From Nitrososphaerota archaeon (GTDB taxonomy: Archaea; Thermoproteota; Nitrososphaeria; Nitrososphaerales; UBA183), in the NCBI GenBank assembly GCA_029785625.1, contig JAFLZI010000016.1, positions 1 to 8,315 on the forward strand: a DNA stretch of 8,315 nt, read 5' to 3'. Below are positions 1 through 4,842 of this stretch, piece after piece. Under the pieces are notes generated by a model. It was not told the DNA's origin, made no database searches, and was given only the letters and a program-made list of their open reading frames with translations. The position numbers and the translations under genes were made by a program. How positions within the stretch are numbered: position 1 is the first letter of the stretch; every line of letters begins with the position of its first letter.

Positions 1-258
1 CTCGGCTTCTCTCCACCGCGAAAGCACCTGGCCCTCTTCGACAAATCGAGTCCGCCCGAGCAGGGCGTCCAGGACCGACTCGATTTCACTCCTTGAGAGG
101 CCCGATTTCTCCTCCACTTCGTCCAGATGTTCCCTGGTTTCATCGATGAGATGGGCTGGGACGAGGAACTCATGGTTCGAGCCCATGATGATCCCTCTGA
201 CGGTCGAGTTCTTGATCAGGGCCTTGAGGAACACGTTCGTGTCGAGCACGAACTTCAA
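1..258 (-). CDS. PIN-domain ribonuclease toxin, VapC-like (partial, C-terminus outside window)
   Basis: The first 86 codons of a PIN-domain protein are visible; the frame is open to the window edge. It starts [11 protein letters not shown], with the first catalytic acid of PIN nucleases at D6, and a second conserved acid at E40 in the segment HLIDETREH. The remaining two metal-binding Asp residues would lie beyond the edge. PIN toxins are Mg-dependent RNases that cut tRNA, rRNA or mRNA. The proposed start is TTG at 258-256, which overlaps the TGA of the upstream antitoxin (shared TTGA), a typical coupled toxin-antitoxin junction. An earlier in-frame start cannot be excluded, but the PIN fold normally begins at this strand. 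The visible part is more like the longer archaeal PIN proteins than the short VapC at 843-1265, because the E40 region is followed by a long charged helix. The family call is firm; the toxin role is inferred from the partner gene. Confidence 0.85.
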   Translation of the reverse strand, partial: MKFVLDTNVFLKALIKNSTVRGIIMGSNHEFLVPAHLIDETREHLDEVEEKSGLSRSEIESVLDALLGRTRFVEEGQVLSRWREAE

Positions 259-497
259 TCGCTTCTTCGTTCCATTTTCTTCCTGTATCGGGATGCCAGA
301 GCCGCGTTCACCCTGCGCCCCACTTCCAGGGCGTCCTTCTCAGTCAGTCTGCTCCTCCTTGTCACTTCGTCCATGAGTTCAAGCTTGCTCGCATACTCCC
401 ACATGGCCTGCCTGGCTACTTCGCTCCATTTTATCTCGGGATGACTTCGCATGATCCTTCGGAGTTCTTCCGGAACTGCCAGGGTCACGTTTGCCAT
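255..497 (-). CDS. VapB-like antitoxin, partner of the PIN toxin at the left edge
   Basis: An 80-residue protein with the layout of archaeal VapB antitoxins. A short N-terminal strand (residues 2-7, NVTLAV) and PEELRRIM helix are followed by the characteristic [13 protein letters not shown] helix (about residues 19-32), which together make a ribbon-helix-helix-type DNA-binding dimer. The C-terminal half (about 40-80) is charged and helical and ends in a basic patch (RYRKKMERR); in this family that part wraps the toxin. ATG at 497 is supported by a strong Shine-Dalgarno-like GGAGAAGGAG immediately upstream (minus strand, complement of 498-507), so this mRNA has a short leader, unlike most genes nearby. 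The stop overlaps the toxin's TTG start by 4 nt, indicating translational coupling. A promoter with an inverted repeat lies at 520-543, consistent with autorepression by the antitoxin-toxin complex. Confidence 0.85.
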   Translation of the reverse strand: MANVTLAVPEELRRIMRSHPEIKWSEVARQAMWEYASKLELMDEVTRRSRLTEKDALEVGRRVNAALASRYRKKMERRSD

Positions 498-519
498 GCT
501 CCTTCTCCCGTATTTGCGT

Positions 520-543
520 TATGTGTATTCACATATTATTAAA
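520..543 (-). promoter_or_regulatory. Promoter and candidate operator of the left-edge vapBC-like pair
   Basis: Read on the minus strand, an AT-rich TTTAATAATATG (complement of 532-543) fits an archaeal box A. It would place transcription initiation near 511-514, about 15 nt before the ATG, leaving just enough leader for the GGAGAAGGAG ribosome-binding site. Overlapping its downstream edge is an inverted repeat with 6-bp arms, TATGTG-tatt-CACATA (520-535), located between box A and the start, where a bound antitoxin would block transcription. Confidence 0.6.
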
Positions 544-640
544 CAAGCTGGCTTCGAGCCCAACTCTCCTGTGCTACTCATGCCCAACGCAGGCCGAGGC
601 GTTCGCGCACAGGTGCAAGGACCACCTCTACGGGACAAAG

Positions 641-720
641 GGTGCCGCGGGTCGGACACTCCCCTTCCCCTTCGGGTCGGACTTGGCCCGACGTGCACTG
701 GCGCAGATCTTGGCACGAAC
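641..720 (+). repeat. Dispersed repeat element, copy A
   Basis: This is one of three related copies in the window. It begins with the 16-mer GGTGCCGCGGGTCGGA (641-656), identical in all copies. The motif CGGGTCGGA occurs at 648-656 and again at 673-681. The second occurrence is part of a potential hairpin TCGGGTC...GGCCCGA (672-691). Similarity to copy B continues into CAGATCTTGGCACGAAC (704-720). The copy lies in the gap between the two vapBC-like pairs. The short open frames through it are not conserved between copies, so it is probably non-coding. Confidence 0.7.
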
Positions 721-748
721 GCCAAGAGTGGTAAATTTCTGGCGTTCG
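716..748. repeat. Inverted repeat with 9-bp arms
   Basis: CGAACGCCA (716-724) and TGGCGTTCG (740-748) are perfect reverse complements around a 15-nt spacer containing TAAATTT. It abuts the 3' end of repeat copy A and could be a hairpin of that element, an operator or a terminator-like structure. No gene start is adjacent on either strand, so its role is unknown. Confidence 0.5.
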
Positions 749-817
749 CCGTCAGGGTCGAGCATTCGGGACCTGCCAAACCTTCCCTGCAAGACACATC
801 GAGATAATCCTGGAGCA

Positions 818-837
818 ATTGCGGGTGGGAGCGCAAT
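818..837 (-). terminator. Hairpin just downstream of the vapC stop (possible terminator)
   Basis: ATTGCG (818-823) and CGCAAT (832-837) form 6-bp complementary arms around an 8-nt loop, starting 6 nt past the stop of the VapC gene read on the minus strand. There is no clear T-tract after it, and archaeal termination depends mainly on T-runs, so the terminator role is only a suggestion. Confidence 0.25.
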
Positions 838-842
838 GAGCC

Positions 843-1265
843 CTAGGCGCGGCTCGCCGGCACGAATATGACCTCGTCCTTCAGATCTCTGAAGTGCCTA
901 TCCCCAGTCACCACCCGGGCGCCGCATTCCCTCGCCGTGGCGAGCACAATCGAATCAGCCAACCCCCAGTCCTTCACCAACAGTCTTCTCTCGACGTCGA
1001 GCTCGCCCGCCTTGGTGGCCAGGTCTCCGTTAAGCGCCGTCACATCGGATGATGACGCCACAAACGTCAGCTTTTGCAGCCTTCCCTCCTCGGTCTCTCG
1101 GCTGTGGCGAATCTCTTTCAGAAGCTTTCTGCTCAGCTCTGCGACAACGATCGTTGGCGTCGCGCAGTTCTGACCTTCGACGAAACTTCTCACCTTCCCC
1201 CCGGCGTCGCTACCGGCGAAGTACTCGACCCAGGCGTAGGTGTCTATCACGAAGTCAGAATTCAT
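843..1265 (-). CDS. vapC: VapC-family PIN-domain ribonuclease toxin
   Basis: A complete 140-residue PIN-domain protein, the usual VapC size. The four acidic residues of the Mg-binding site are visible: D8 (FVIDTYAWVEYF), E43 (VVAELS), D104 (LADSIVLATA) and D122 (VTGDRHF). This order and spacing are those of active VapC RNases, so the site looks intact. The protein would cut a cellular RNA when released from its antitoxin. The ATG at 1265 overlaps the antitoxin gene by 11 nt, so the two are co-transcribed and probably translationally coupled, with the antitoxin made first. The target RNA cannot be told from sequence. The family is certain; toxicity in this host is inferred. Confidence 0.93.
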   Translation of the reverse strand: MNSDFVIDTYAWVEYFAGSDAGGKVRSFVEGQNCATPTIVVAELSRKLLKEIRHSRETEEGRLQKLTFVASSSDVTALNGDLATKAGELDVERRLLVKDWGLADSIVLATARECGARVVTGDRHFRDLKDEVIFVPASRA

Positions 1266-1455
1266 GGAACTGCGACTCTTCTTCCTCGGTGAACGGCTTG
1301 AGACTGGGATTCGAGCCGAACATCGACTTGGGGACCTTCAGCTTCTCCTTCGCCAGAGCGGCGATGACCTCGTCGTAGCTCTTCGCCCCGGTCTTCTTCA
1401 TCAACTCCTTGAGCAGATTGGCCGTCCTCTTCCTGGTCTGAATCGTGGTGCTCAT
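1255..1455 (-). CDS. vapB: VapB-type antitoxin of the vapC at 843-1265
   Basis: A 66-residue protein directly upstream of vapC. The N-terminus, STTIQTRKRTANLLKEL, looks like a ribbon-helix-helix strand plus first helix, and GAKSYDEVIAALAKE (about residues 23-37) like the second helix; GAKSYDEVI is a recurrent signature of archaeal VapB-like proteins. The acidic and aromatic tail (KPFTEEEESQFHEF) is the likely toxin-neutralising part. An upstream in-frame ATG at 1479 lies inside a perfect palindrome. I prefer the ATG at 1455 because a box A (CTTTAAC, minus strand) sits about 28 nt before it, which would give a leaderless mRNA. The gene overlaps vapC by 11 nt. The palindrome covering box A strongly suggests autorepression. 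Confidence 0.85.
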   Translation of the reverse strand: MSTTIQTRKRTANLLKELMKKTGAKSYDEVIAALAKEKLKVPKSMFGSNPSLKPFTEEEESQFHEF

Positions 1456-1460
1456 CGAGG

Positions 1461-1488
1461 TAACTATGGCTATAGCCATAGTTAAAGT
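1461..1488 (-). promoter_or_regulatory. vapBC promoter with a perfect 24-bp palindromic operator
   Basis: Positions 1461-1484 are a perfect palindrome: TAACTATGGCTA followed by its exact reverse complement. On the minus strand the sequence CTTTAAC at 1488-1482 reads as a box A about 28 nt upstream of the ATG at 1455. The palindrome therefore spans the space from box A to just before the start codon. A dimeric or tetrameric VapB(C) complex bound here would exclude the transcription factors TBP and TFB or RNA polymerase. Confidence 0.8.
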
Positions 1489-1551
1489 GAGCGTCCGAGT
1501 GCCAGGAGAGGCAGCCCTGGATGATGCAATGAAACTCCCACTTGTAATGTG

Positions 1552-1620
1552 GGTGCCGCGGGTCGGACGCTCCCCGACTTCTGGCCGGATCTGAACCGAC
1601 ATGTCAGATTGTGCAAGAAC
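1552..1620 (+). repeat. Dispersed repeat element, copy B
   Basis: This copy carries the invariant 16-mer GGTGCCGCGGGTCGGA at 1552-1567. A diverged second motif, CTGGCCGGA, is at 1581-1589. The downstream CAGATTGTGCAAGAAC (1605-1620) matches copy A with a few changes. It is preceded by a small hairpin CCCAC-ttgtaat-GTGGG (1537-1553). It lies between the vapBC promoter and the 3' end of the transposase remnant, close enough to be the end of the insertion sequence that the remnant came from. Confidence 0.65.
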
Positions 1621-1659
1621 TCGACTCTGCAGTTCGCGCTGTAGACTACTCTGGCTCTG

Positions 1660-2040
1660 TCATGCGACCCCAACCGAGCCCATCAGTCTCTTCGCTCCCA
1701 GGACGTTGACCGCCCGCCGCATGTCGTAGGCCAGCATCGTGAAGCCGACCTCCCCGTTCACATTCCTCATGCCCTCGAGCAGCAGGCATCCCTGGTTGGA
1801 CGCCCTCTTCATCGTGTCGAACGGGTGCTCGACGGTCTCCTTCCTCCTGCTGTGCTCTTCGAGCCCCTCGGCTCCGCGCGGCCTCGCCCTGGGCCTGCCG
1901 ATGACATCCTGGTGCTCCGACCTGGCTATCACCCGCCCCAGTTTGTTCCTGGTGCACCTGCTCCTGAACCAGCAGGTCCCACATGCCGTAGTCCTGTGGA
2001 ACCCCCCCGCCGCCGCCGCGTCCTTTCGCGTCCAACCCAC
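1660..2040 (-). pseudogene. IS1182-like transposase, C-terminal remnant
   Basis: About 120 codons match the C-terminal end of IS1182-family DDE transposases. There is a Cys-rich segment (CGTCWFRSRCT), then GRVIARSEHQDVIGR, the region RKETVEHPFDTMKR, which should hold the catalytic Glu and the following Lys, and the closing LAYDMRRAVNVLG. The N-terminal two thirds, including both catalytic Asp residues, are absent. Similarity fades near 2005-2040, just before the operator of the next module at 2048, and no start codon with a promoter is evident. The C-terminal reading frame is intact to its own TGA, so truncation is recent or the tail is under weak decay. It cannot transpose by itself. It marks the island as a site of past insertion. 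Confidence 0.85.
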
Positions 2041-2047
2041 AGATTTT

Positions 2048-2073
2048 CTTATCCCTATAGGATAAGCTTTTAT
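2048..2073 (+). promoter_or_regulatory. Promoter and operator of the winged-helix/nucleotidyltransferase pair
   Basis: A perfect inverted repeat, CTTATCC-ctata-GGATAAG (2048-2066), is followed directly by a box A (CTTTTAT, 2067-2073) centred about 27 nt before the ATG at 2097. The arrangement implies a leaderless transcript and a repressor or activator site abutting the TFB-recognition (BRE) position. The winged-helix protein encoded next is the natural ligand. An 8-bp palindrome, CCTATAGG, lies inside the spacer. Confidence 0.75.
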
Positions 2074-2096
2074 CGCCCTGGGGGCCTGTGGGTTCC

Positions 2097-2570
2097 ATGT
2101 CCAGCCTGGCGGTCCTCCTGGGGAGCGCTACGAGGGCGAACATCATCCGGGCCCTCGCCCAGTCAGGCGAGCCGCTCGGCCCCTACAGGGTGGCGAAGAT
2201 GTTCGGCATGAACGTGGCCAAGACCTACTCTGAGATGAAGAGACTCGCCGCCCTCGGCGTGGTCGAGGGGGTGAGGGGAGGAAGGGGGACGGAGTACGTG
2301 CTCGTGGACGAAGACCTGAGGCGCCTCTCCCTCAGGCTGTCTCAGCGTGTGGTTCCTCTGGAGCGCTGGAAGAGCCCCCCCTCGAAGGCTTCGAGGTTCA
2401 TGATGGGGATGCAGGCGGTCCCCGGCTTCGGCCTGGAGGGGGGAGAGGAGGCCACCTGGGCGAAGGCGTCGAGGCAGGAGGGGGAGCTCGACGGCCTGGC
2501 CGAGATGGGGCGGAAGAGGTTCGACGCAAAGTACCGCAGGGTCGGGGAGAGGGCTTTTGCCCGCCTATAG
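2097..2570 (+). CDS. Winged-helix transcriptional regulator, putative antitoxin of a type IV-like pair
   Basis: A 157-residue protein. Residues about 4-72 form an ArsR/MarR-like winged helix: helix 1 LGSATRANIIRALAQSG, helix 2 PYRVAKMFG, recognition helix NVAKTYSEMKRLAALG, then a wing (VEGVRGGRGTEYVLVD). The remaining 85 residues (LRRLSLRLSQRV to the end) are basic and helical and match no domain I know; they may contact the nucleotidyltransferase. I chose the ATG at 2097 over the GTG at 2088 because box A is centred 27 nt upstream, the leaderless spacing seen at other genes here. The gene overlaps the following nucleotidyltransferase by 14 nt and is preceded by an inverted repeat, both typical of an autoregulated antitoxin. 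DNA binding is well supported; the antitoxin role is inferred from context. Confidence 0.8.
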   Translation: MSSLAVLLGSATRANIIRALAQSGEPLGPYRVAKMFGMNVAKTYSEMKRLAALGVVEGVRGGRGTEYVLVDEDLRRLSLRLSQRVVPLERWKSPPSKASRFMMGMQAVPGFGLEGGEEATWAKASRQEGELDGLAEMGRKRFDAKYRRVGERAFARL

Positions 2571-3144
2571 CACTGTGAGGAGGGTCGTCCTGCAGACAGA
2601 GGACCCGACCGAGAGGAAGATCAGGTTCATGGCGCTCCTGACGTCGGGCCTTCCCAAGCAGCCCAGGGGGCCCATCCTCGTCGGCGGCTCGGCCATAGAG
2701 GTGTACCTCGACGGCATGCTGAGGACCGGGGACATGGACGTCGTGCACGACATGAAGGCCCTCGAGAAGGCGCTCCGTGGCTGGAGGTTCGAGCTTGGAG
2801 GGCTGAGGGCCTGGACCAACGAGGAGCTCGGCCTCGCCGTGGACATCGTGGGGGCGGACTACACCGGGTCGCTGGATAGGACGACCACGATCACCACCAG
2901 CTATGGCCCCGTGAGGGTCGCGGGGGTCGAAGACCTCATCCTCAGGCGGTTGGCGTCTGCGAAGCATTGGAGGTACCCGGCTGACATGGAGCAGGCCTAC
3001 CTCCTGGCGAAGGCGCACTACGACAGGATCGACTGGGCCTACGTGTCGATGGAGGCGGAGCGCGACCTGACCTCGGACTACCTTCGGAAGCTGAGGCGCG
3101 CGCTCAGGAAGGAGGGAGCCCCGCCGGCGGCAGGCCGCGGTTAA
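2557..3144 (+). CDS. AbiEii-like nucleotidyltransferase, putative type IV toxin
   Basis: A 195-residue protein of the polymerase-beta nucleotidyltransferase fold. The family motif is complete: G43-G44-S45 (LVGGSAIEVYL), the catalytic pair D59 and D61 (TGDMDVV), and the third acid D96 (LAVDIVG). The later segment VEDLILRRLASAKHWRYPADMEQAYLLAKAHYDRIDWAYV (from about 124) resembles the helical tail of AbiEii/DUF1814-like toxins. Relatives such as the mycobacterial MenT proteins add nucleotides to the tRNA 3' end, so tRNA is a reasonable but unproven substrate. TTG at 2557 has a Shine-Dalgarno-like GGGGAG 7 nt upstream; GTG at 2575 is the alternative. The 14-nt overlap with the winged-helix gene shows they form an operon. 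Codon use is GC-rich, like the right half of the window. Family call strong; toxicity inferred. Confidence 0.85.
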   Translation: MPAYSTVRRVVLQTEDPTERKIRFMALLTSGLPKQPRGPILVGGSAIEVYLDGMLRTGDMDVVHDMKALEKALRGWRFELGGLRAWTNEELGLAVDIVGADYTGSLDRTTTITTSYGPVRVAGVEDLILRRLASAKHWRYPADMEQAYLLAKAHYDRIDWAYVSMEAERDLTSDYLRKLRRALRKEGAPPAAGRG

Positions 3145-3384
3145 GCATCCAGGGACGCCATTGTCGTCCACTATGCCGAAGAGGAGGCCCCAGAGAACAT
3201 GCCGCACTCAAACCTGCAGCTGGACCTCGTCCACGCCGCCAGAGGCTCCCGGCCTTGAGGGCATGAGAGAGGCTAAAGCGAATTAGTTCCAGTTCAGCCC
3301 CGTAGCCTGGCCAGGTAGCCCTCAGGCAGATTCGGAAGAACGAGGAGGCAGCTTCCTTCTTCGCTCATGCCTGGTGGAGAGCGG
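3145..3384. other. Gap between the nucleotidyltransferase and the AbiEi-like gene
   Basis: No gene is supported here. The nucleotidyltransferase frame stays open for about 37 codons after its TAA, up to a TGA near 3256. A 10-bp palindrome, CCTGGCCAGG, is at 3306-3315. The stretch around 3299-3325 faintly resembles the 5' half of a tRNA, but no anticodon stem or T-arm follows. Confidence 0.4.
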
Positions 3385-3443
3385 ACGATGACTTATTTGG
3401 TCATCGTGCATCAGAGTCTCAGAATTGAGACATGCATATATAG
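3385..3443 (+). promoter_or_regulatory. Promoter with two inverted repeats, AbiEi-like gene
   Basis: A strong TATA box (ATATATA, 3436-3442) is centred 27 nt before the ATG at 3466, giving a leaderless mRNA. Upstream are two perfect inverted repeats: ACGATGAC-ttatttg-GTCATCGT (3385-3407) and GTCTCA-gaat-TGAGAC (3416-3431), the second ending only a few bases before the box. They are plausible paired operator sites for the winged-helix protein encoded just downstream. Confidence 0.7.
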
Positions 3444-3465
3444 ACACAAACTGCCCAGAGTCGCA

Positions 3466-4119
3466 ATGATCAGACCGGAGCTCTCAATCGCGCAGACCAT
3501 GGGGGAGAAGCCAGCGTACCGCCTGGACGAACTGATGAGCGTCATGGGGTCGCGGGCCACCGCCTACAGGACCCTGCGGGAGCTGCGGAAGGCCGGATTC
3601 GCCGAACAGATCAAGGAGGGCTATTTCACCATCCGTTCGAGCCTCTTTCAGCCGTTCTACCTCTGGCAGCACTTTCTACCGTCTCTGCGAGCATTTCAGC
3701 AGGCCCGATACTTCGGCCGCTCCTACAACGAGAACGACGTGAAATTCGCCCGCCGAGCCCTTGACGGGATGGTCACCCTGGACTACCGCGCGTATGAGCT
3801 CACGGGGTTTCAACAGCCGCATTCGCTCTTCCTCTACCTAGGGGACCTGGGCAGAGCCGCGGCGACGCTGAAGAGCCACGGGTTTTGGGAAGGCACGCGG
3901 GGACGAGTAGCCCTTCTGCCACGAGCAGGGCCGATTCAAAACGAGCTCCAACGGGTATATCTTGACTGCCTCGCCTACGGGGGGAGAAGCGCCCTCGACG
4001 CCATCGCAATCGAGGCGCTGTACGCGGATAGGCTGGACCCTAGGGTGAGAGGGGTCTTCAGATCCGAAGACATCCTGAAGGTGAGAGAGGAGCTTGCCCT
4101 GCTTAAACCTAGAGCGTGA
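3466..4119 (+). CDS. AbiEi-like winged-helix protein (type IV antitoxin/regulator), no toxin beside it
   Basis: A 217-residue protein. Residues about 16-60 form a winged helix: YRLDELMSVMG, recognition helix SRATAYRTLRELRKAG, wing FAEQIKEGYFTIRSS. The rest resembles the C-terminal domain of AbiEi-type proteins, with DYRAYELTGFQQPHSLFLYLGD (about 106-127) and ERVY-like LQRVYLDCLAYGGRSALDAIAIEALY (about 161-186), ending in a charged helix. AbiEi antitoxins repress their own operon and counter AbiEii nucleotidyltransferases. The frame is open upstream to 3367, but the TATA box lies inside that extension, so the ATG at 3466 is the better start. No nucleotidyltransferase follows; the nearest is the one ending at 3144. 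It could be an orphan antitoxin, a regulator, or a partner of that upstream pair. Codon use is less GC-extreme than in the neighbouring pair, suggesting a separate origin. Confidence 0.7.
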   Translation: MIRPELSIAQTMGEKPAYRLDELMSVMGSRATAYRTLRELRKAGFAEQIKEGYFTIRSSLFQPFYLWQHFLPSLRAFQQARYFGRSYNENDVKFARRALDGMVTLDYRAYELTGFQQPHSLFLYLGDLGRAAATLKSHGFWEGTRGRVALLPRAGPIQNELQRVYLDCLAYGGRSALDAIAIEALYADRLDPRVRGVFRSEDILKVREELALLKPRA

Positions 4120-4394
4120 AGCAGCTAAGATCGCCGAGCTTCGAAAGGTAGCGGAGGCGCTGGCGACCTAGACGATCGCGACCCAGGCGCCTTCCGTTTC
4201 AATTCGACTCGCGCCGCCGGGGCAGATAGACAGACAGGTTACCTCCTTCGCTTACCTGATGGCAGGGAACCTCTGCGCTGATGCGACGGGCGAAGGCCCG
4301 CAGGCCAAGGGGTTGCTTGGGCAACTCCAGCCACAATCCGCCAGTAAGCAAGAGCCGAAACCGCTTCGCTGGCCGAGATGTCCGCAAGGGGTGA
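4120..4394. other. Gene-free stretch rich in hairpins
   Basis: No coding region is supported. Immediately after the stop at 4119, another frame reads 17 helical codons (EAAKIAELRKVAEALAT) to a stop, possibly a decayed tail. Further on are several potential hairpins: GGGC-gaag-GCCC (4288-4299), and an 8-pair GGGGTTGC-ttgg-GCAACTCC (4309-4328, one G-U pair). The stretch runs into repeat copy C. A structured transcript is possible but unproven. Confidence 0.35.
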
Positions 4395-4464
4395 GGTGCC
4401 GCGGGTCGGAGGCTCACCGCGCCCTTTTCGGGCCGGATTTGTCCCGAGGCACATGGTCGTAGAT
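4395..4464 (+). repeat. Dispersed repeat element, copy C
   Basis: This copy has the invariant 16-mer GGTGCCGCGGGTCGGA at 4395-4410 and the second motif CGGGCCGGA at 4429-4437. TCGGG and CCCGA flank the second motif as a 5-bp stem (4428-4447). Downstream similarity to copy A continues through CACATGGTCGTAGAT. A further pair, GTGAG (4391-4395) and CTCAC (4413-4417), could enclose the first motif. It lies between the AbiEi-like gene and the 3' end of the ribbon-helix-helix gene, in the same orientation as copies A and B. Confidence 0.7.
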
Positions 4465-4566
4465 GACGTCGTTGTCGCGAACCTCGTCACCACGGAGCAT
4501 AGGCGGTGAAGACGAAGGGAGCGAAGGGTCGCCCCACGGGTGTTGCAAAGGAGGACAGGTAGGACC

Positions 4567-4809
4567 TCAGGGGGCCCGCTTCTTGATGCGCCGCCGGCTC
4601 ACCGCCTCCCACACGGCCTCGTTGGAGGCGTCGGCGTCGAAGAAGTCTGCGAGTATGGCGTTGACGACCTCGCTCCTGGTCACGCTGAGCTCCTTGAAGG
4701 CATCAGAACCCCGGTCCAGCGCGTCCACGATCTCTGGGTCGAAGGAGACCCCCATCCGGACCTTCTTGGCCCTCGGCCTCGTCAGGGGCGCATGACCGGA
4801 GCCTGACAA
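4567..4809 (-). CDS. Ribbon-helix-helix DNA-binding protein
   Basis: An 80-residue protein with a ribbon-helix-helix core: strand KVRMGVSF (16-23), helix 1 DPEIVDALDRGSDAFKEL, turn SVTR (42-45), helix 2 SEVVNAILADFFDA. The N-terminus is a short basic arm and the C-terminus ends RRRIKKRAP. Such proteins bind operators as dimers and are often antitoxins or plasmid-type repressors. No toxin gene is adjacent on this strand, so it stands alone: an orphan antitoxin or a small regulator. The TTG start at 4809 is supported by a box A (CTTTTTA, minus strand) about 28 nt upstream, implying a leaderless mRNA; no in-frame ATG occurs until residue 19, which would cut into the DNA-binding strand. Confidence 0.75.
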   Translation of the reverse strand: MSGSGHAPLTRPRAKKVRMGVSFDPEIVDALDRGSDAFKELSVTRSEVVNAILADFFDADASNEAVWEAVSRRRIKKRAP

Positions 4810-4810
4810 C

Positions 4811-4841
4811 GCTGCTACATCTCATAGCACGAGGTAAAAAG
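4811..4841 (-). promoter_or_regulatory. Promoter of the ribbon-helix-helix gene with small inverted repeat
   Basis: On the minus strand a T-rich box A (CTTTTTACC, around 4833-4841) lies about 28 nt before the TTG start. Between it and the start is a short inverted repeat, TGCTA-catctca-TAGCA (4811-4827), a possible autoregulatory site, though 5-bp arms are weak evidence. Confidence 0.45.
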
Positions 4842-4842
4842 A

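Noticed and set aside
541..562. T-arm-like sequence on the minus strand (GTTGGGCTCGAAGCCAGC)
   Set aside because: The loop would have 8 nt instead of 7, and no anticodon arm, D-arm or acceptor pairing surrounds it.
491..871. Open frame on the plus strand through repeat copy A
   Set aside because: It crosses the antitoxin promoter and repeat A, has no recognisable domain, and its reading frame is not conserved in copies B and C.
1307..1320. T-arm-like GGCTCGAATCCCAG on the minus strand
   Set aside because: It lies inside the vapB coding sequence (codons for GSNPS) without other tRNA parts.
1537..1553. Anticodon-like hairpin CCCAC-ttgtaat-GTGGG (would read GTA, Tyr)
   Set aside because: The stem and loop sizes fit, but the following sequence lacks a canonical T-arm and the flanks do not pair as an acceptor stem, so it is not a tRNA gene.
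3299..3345. Possible tRNA 5' half (GCCCCGTAGCCTGGCCAGG)
   Set aside because: It recalls an acceptor strand and D-arm, but no anticodon stem-loop or T-arm with a TTCRA loop follows, and the D-stem does not close properly.
3367..3465. Longer N-terminus for the AbiEi-like protein
   Set aside because: The TATA box and both inverted repeats fall inside this stretch, so it is promoter rather than coding sequence.
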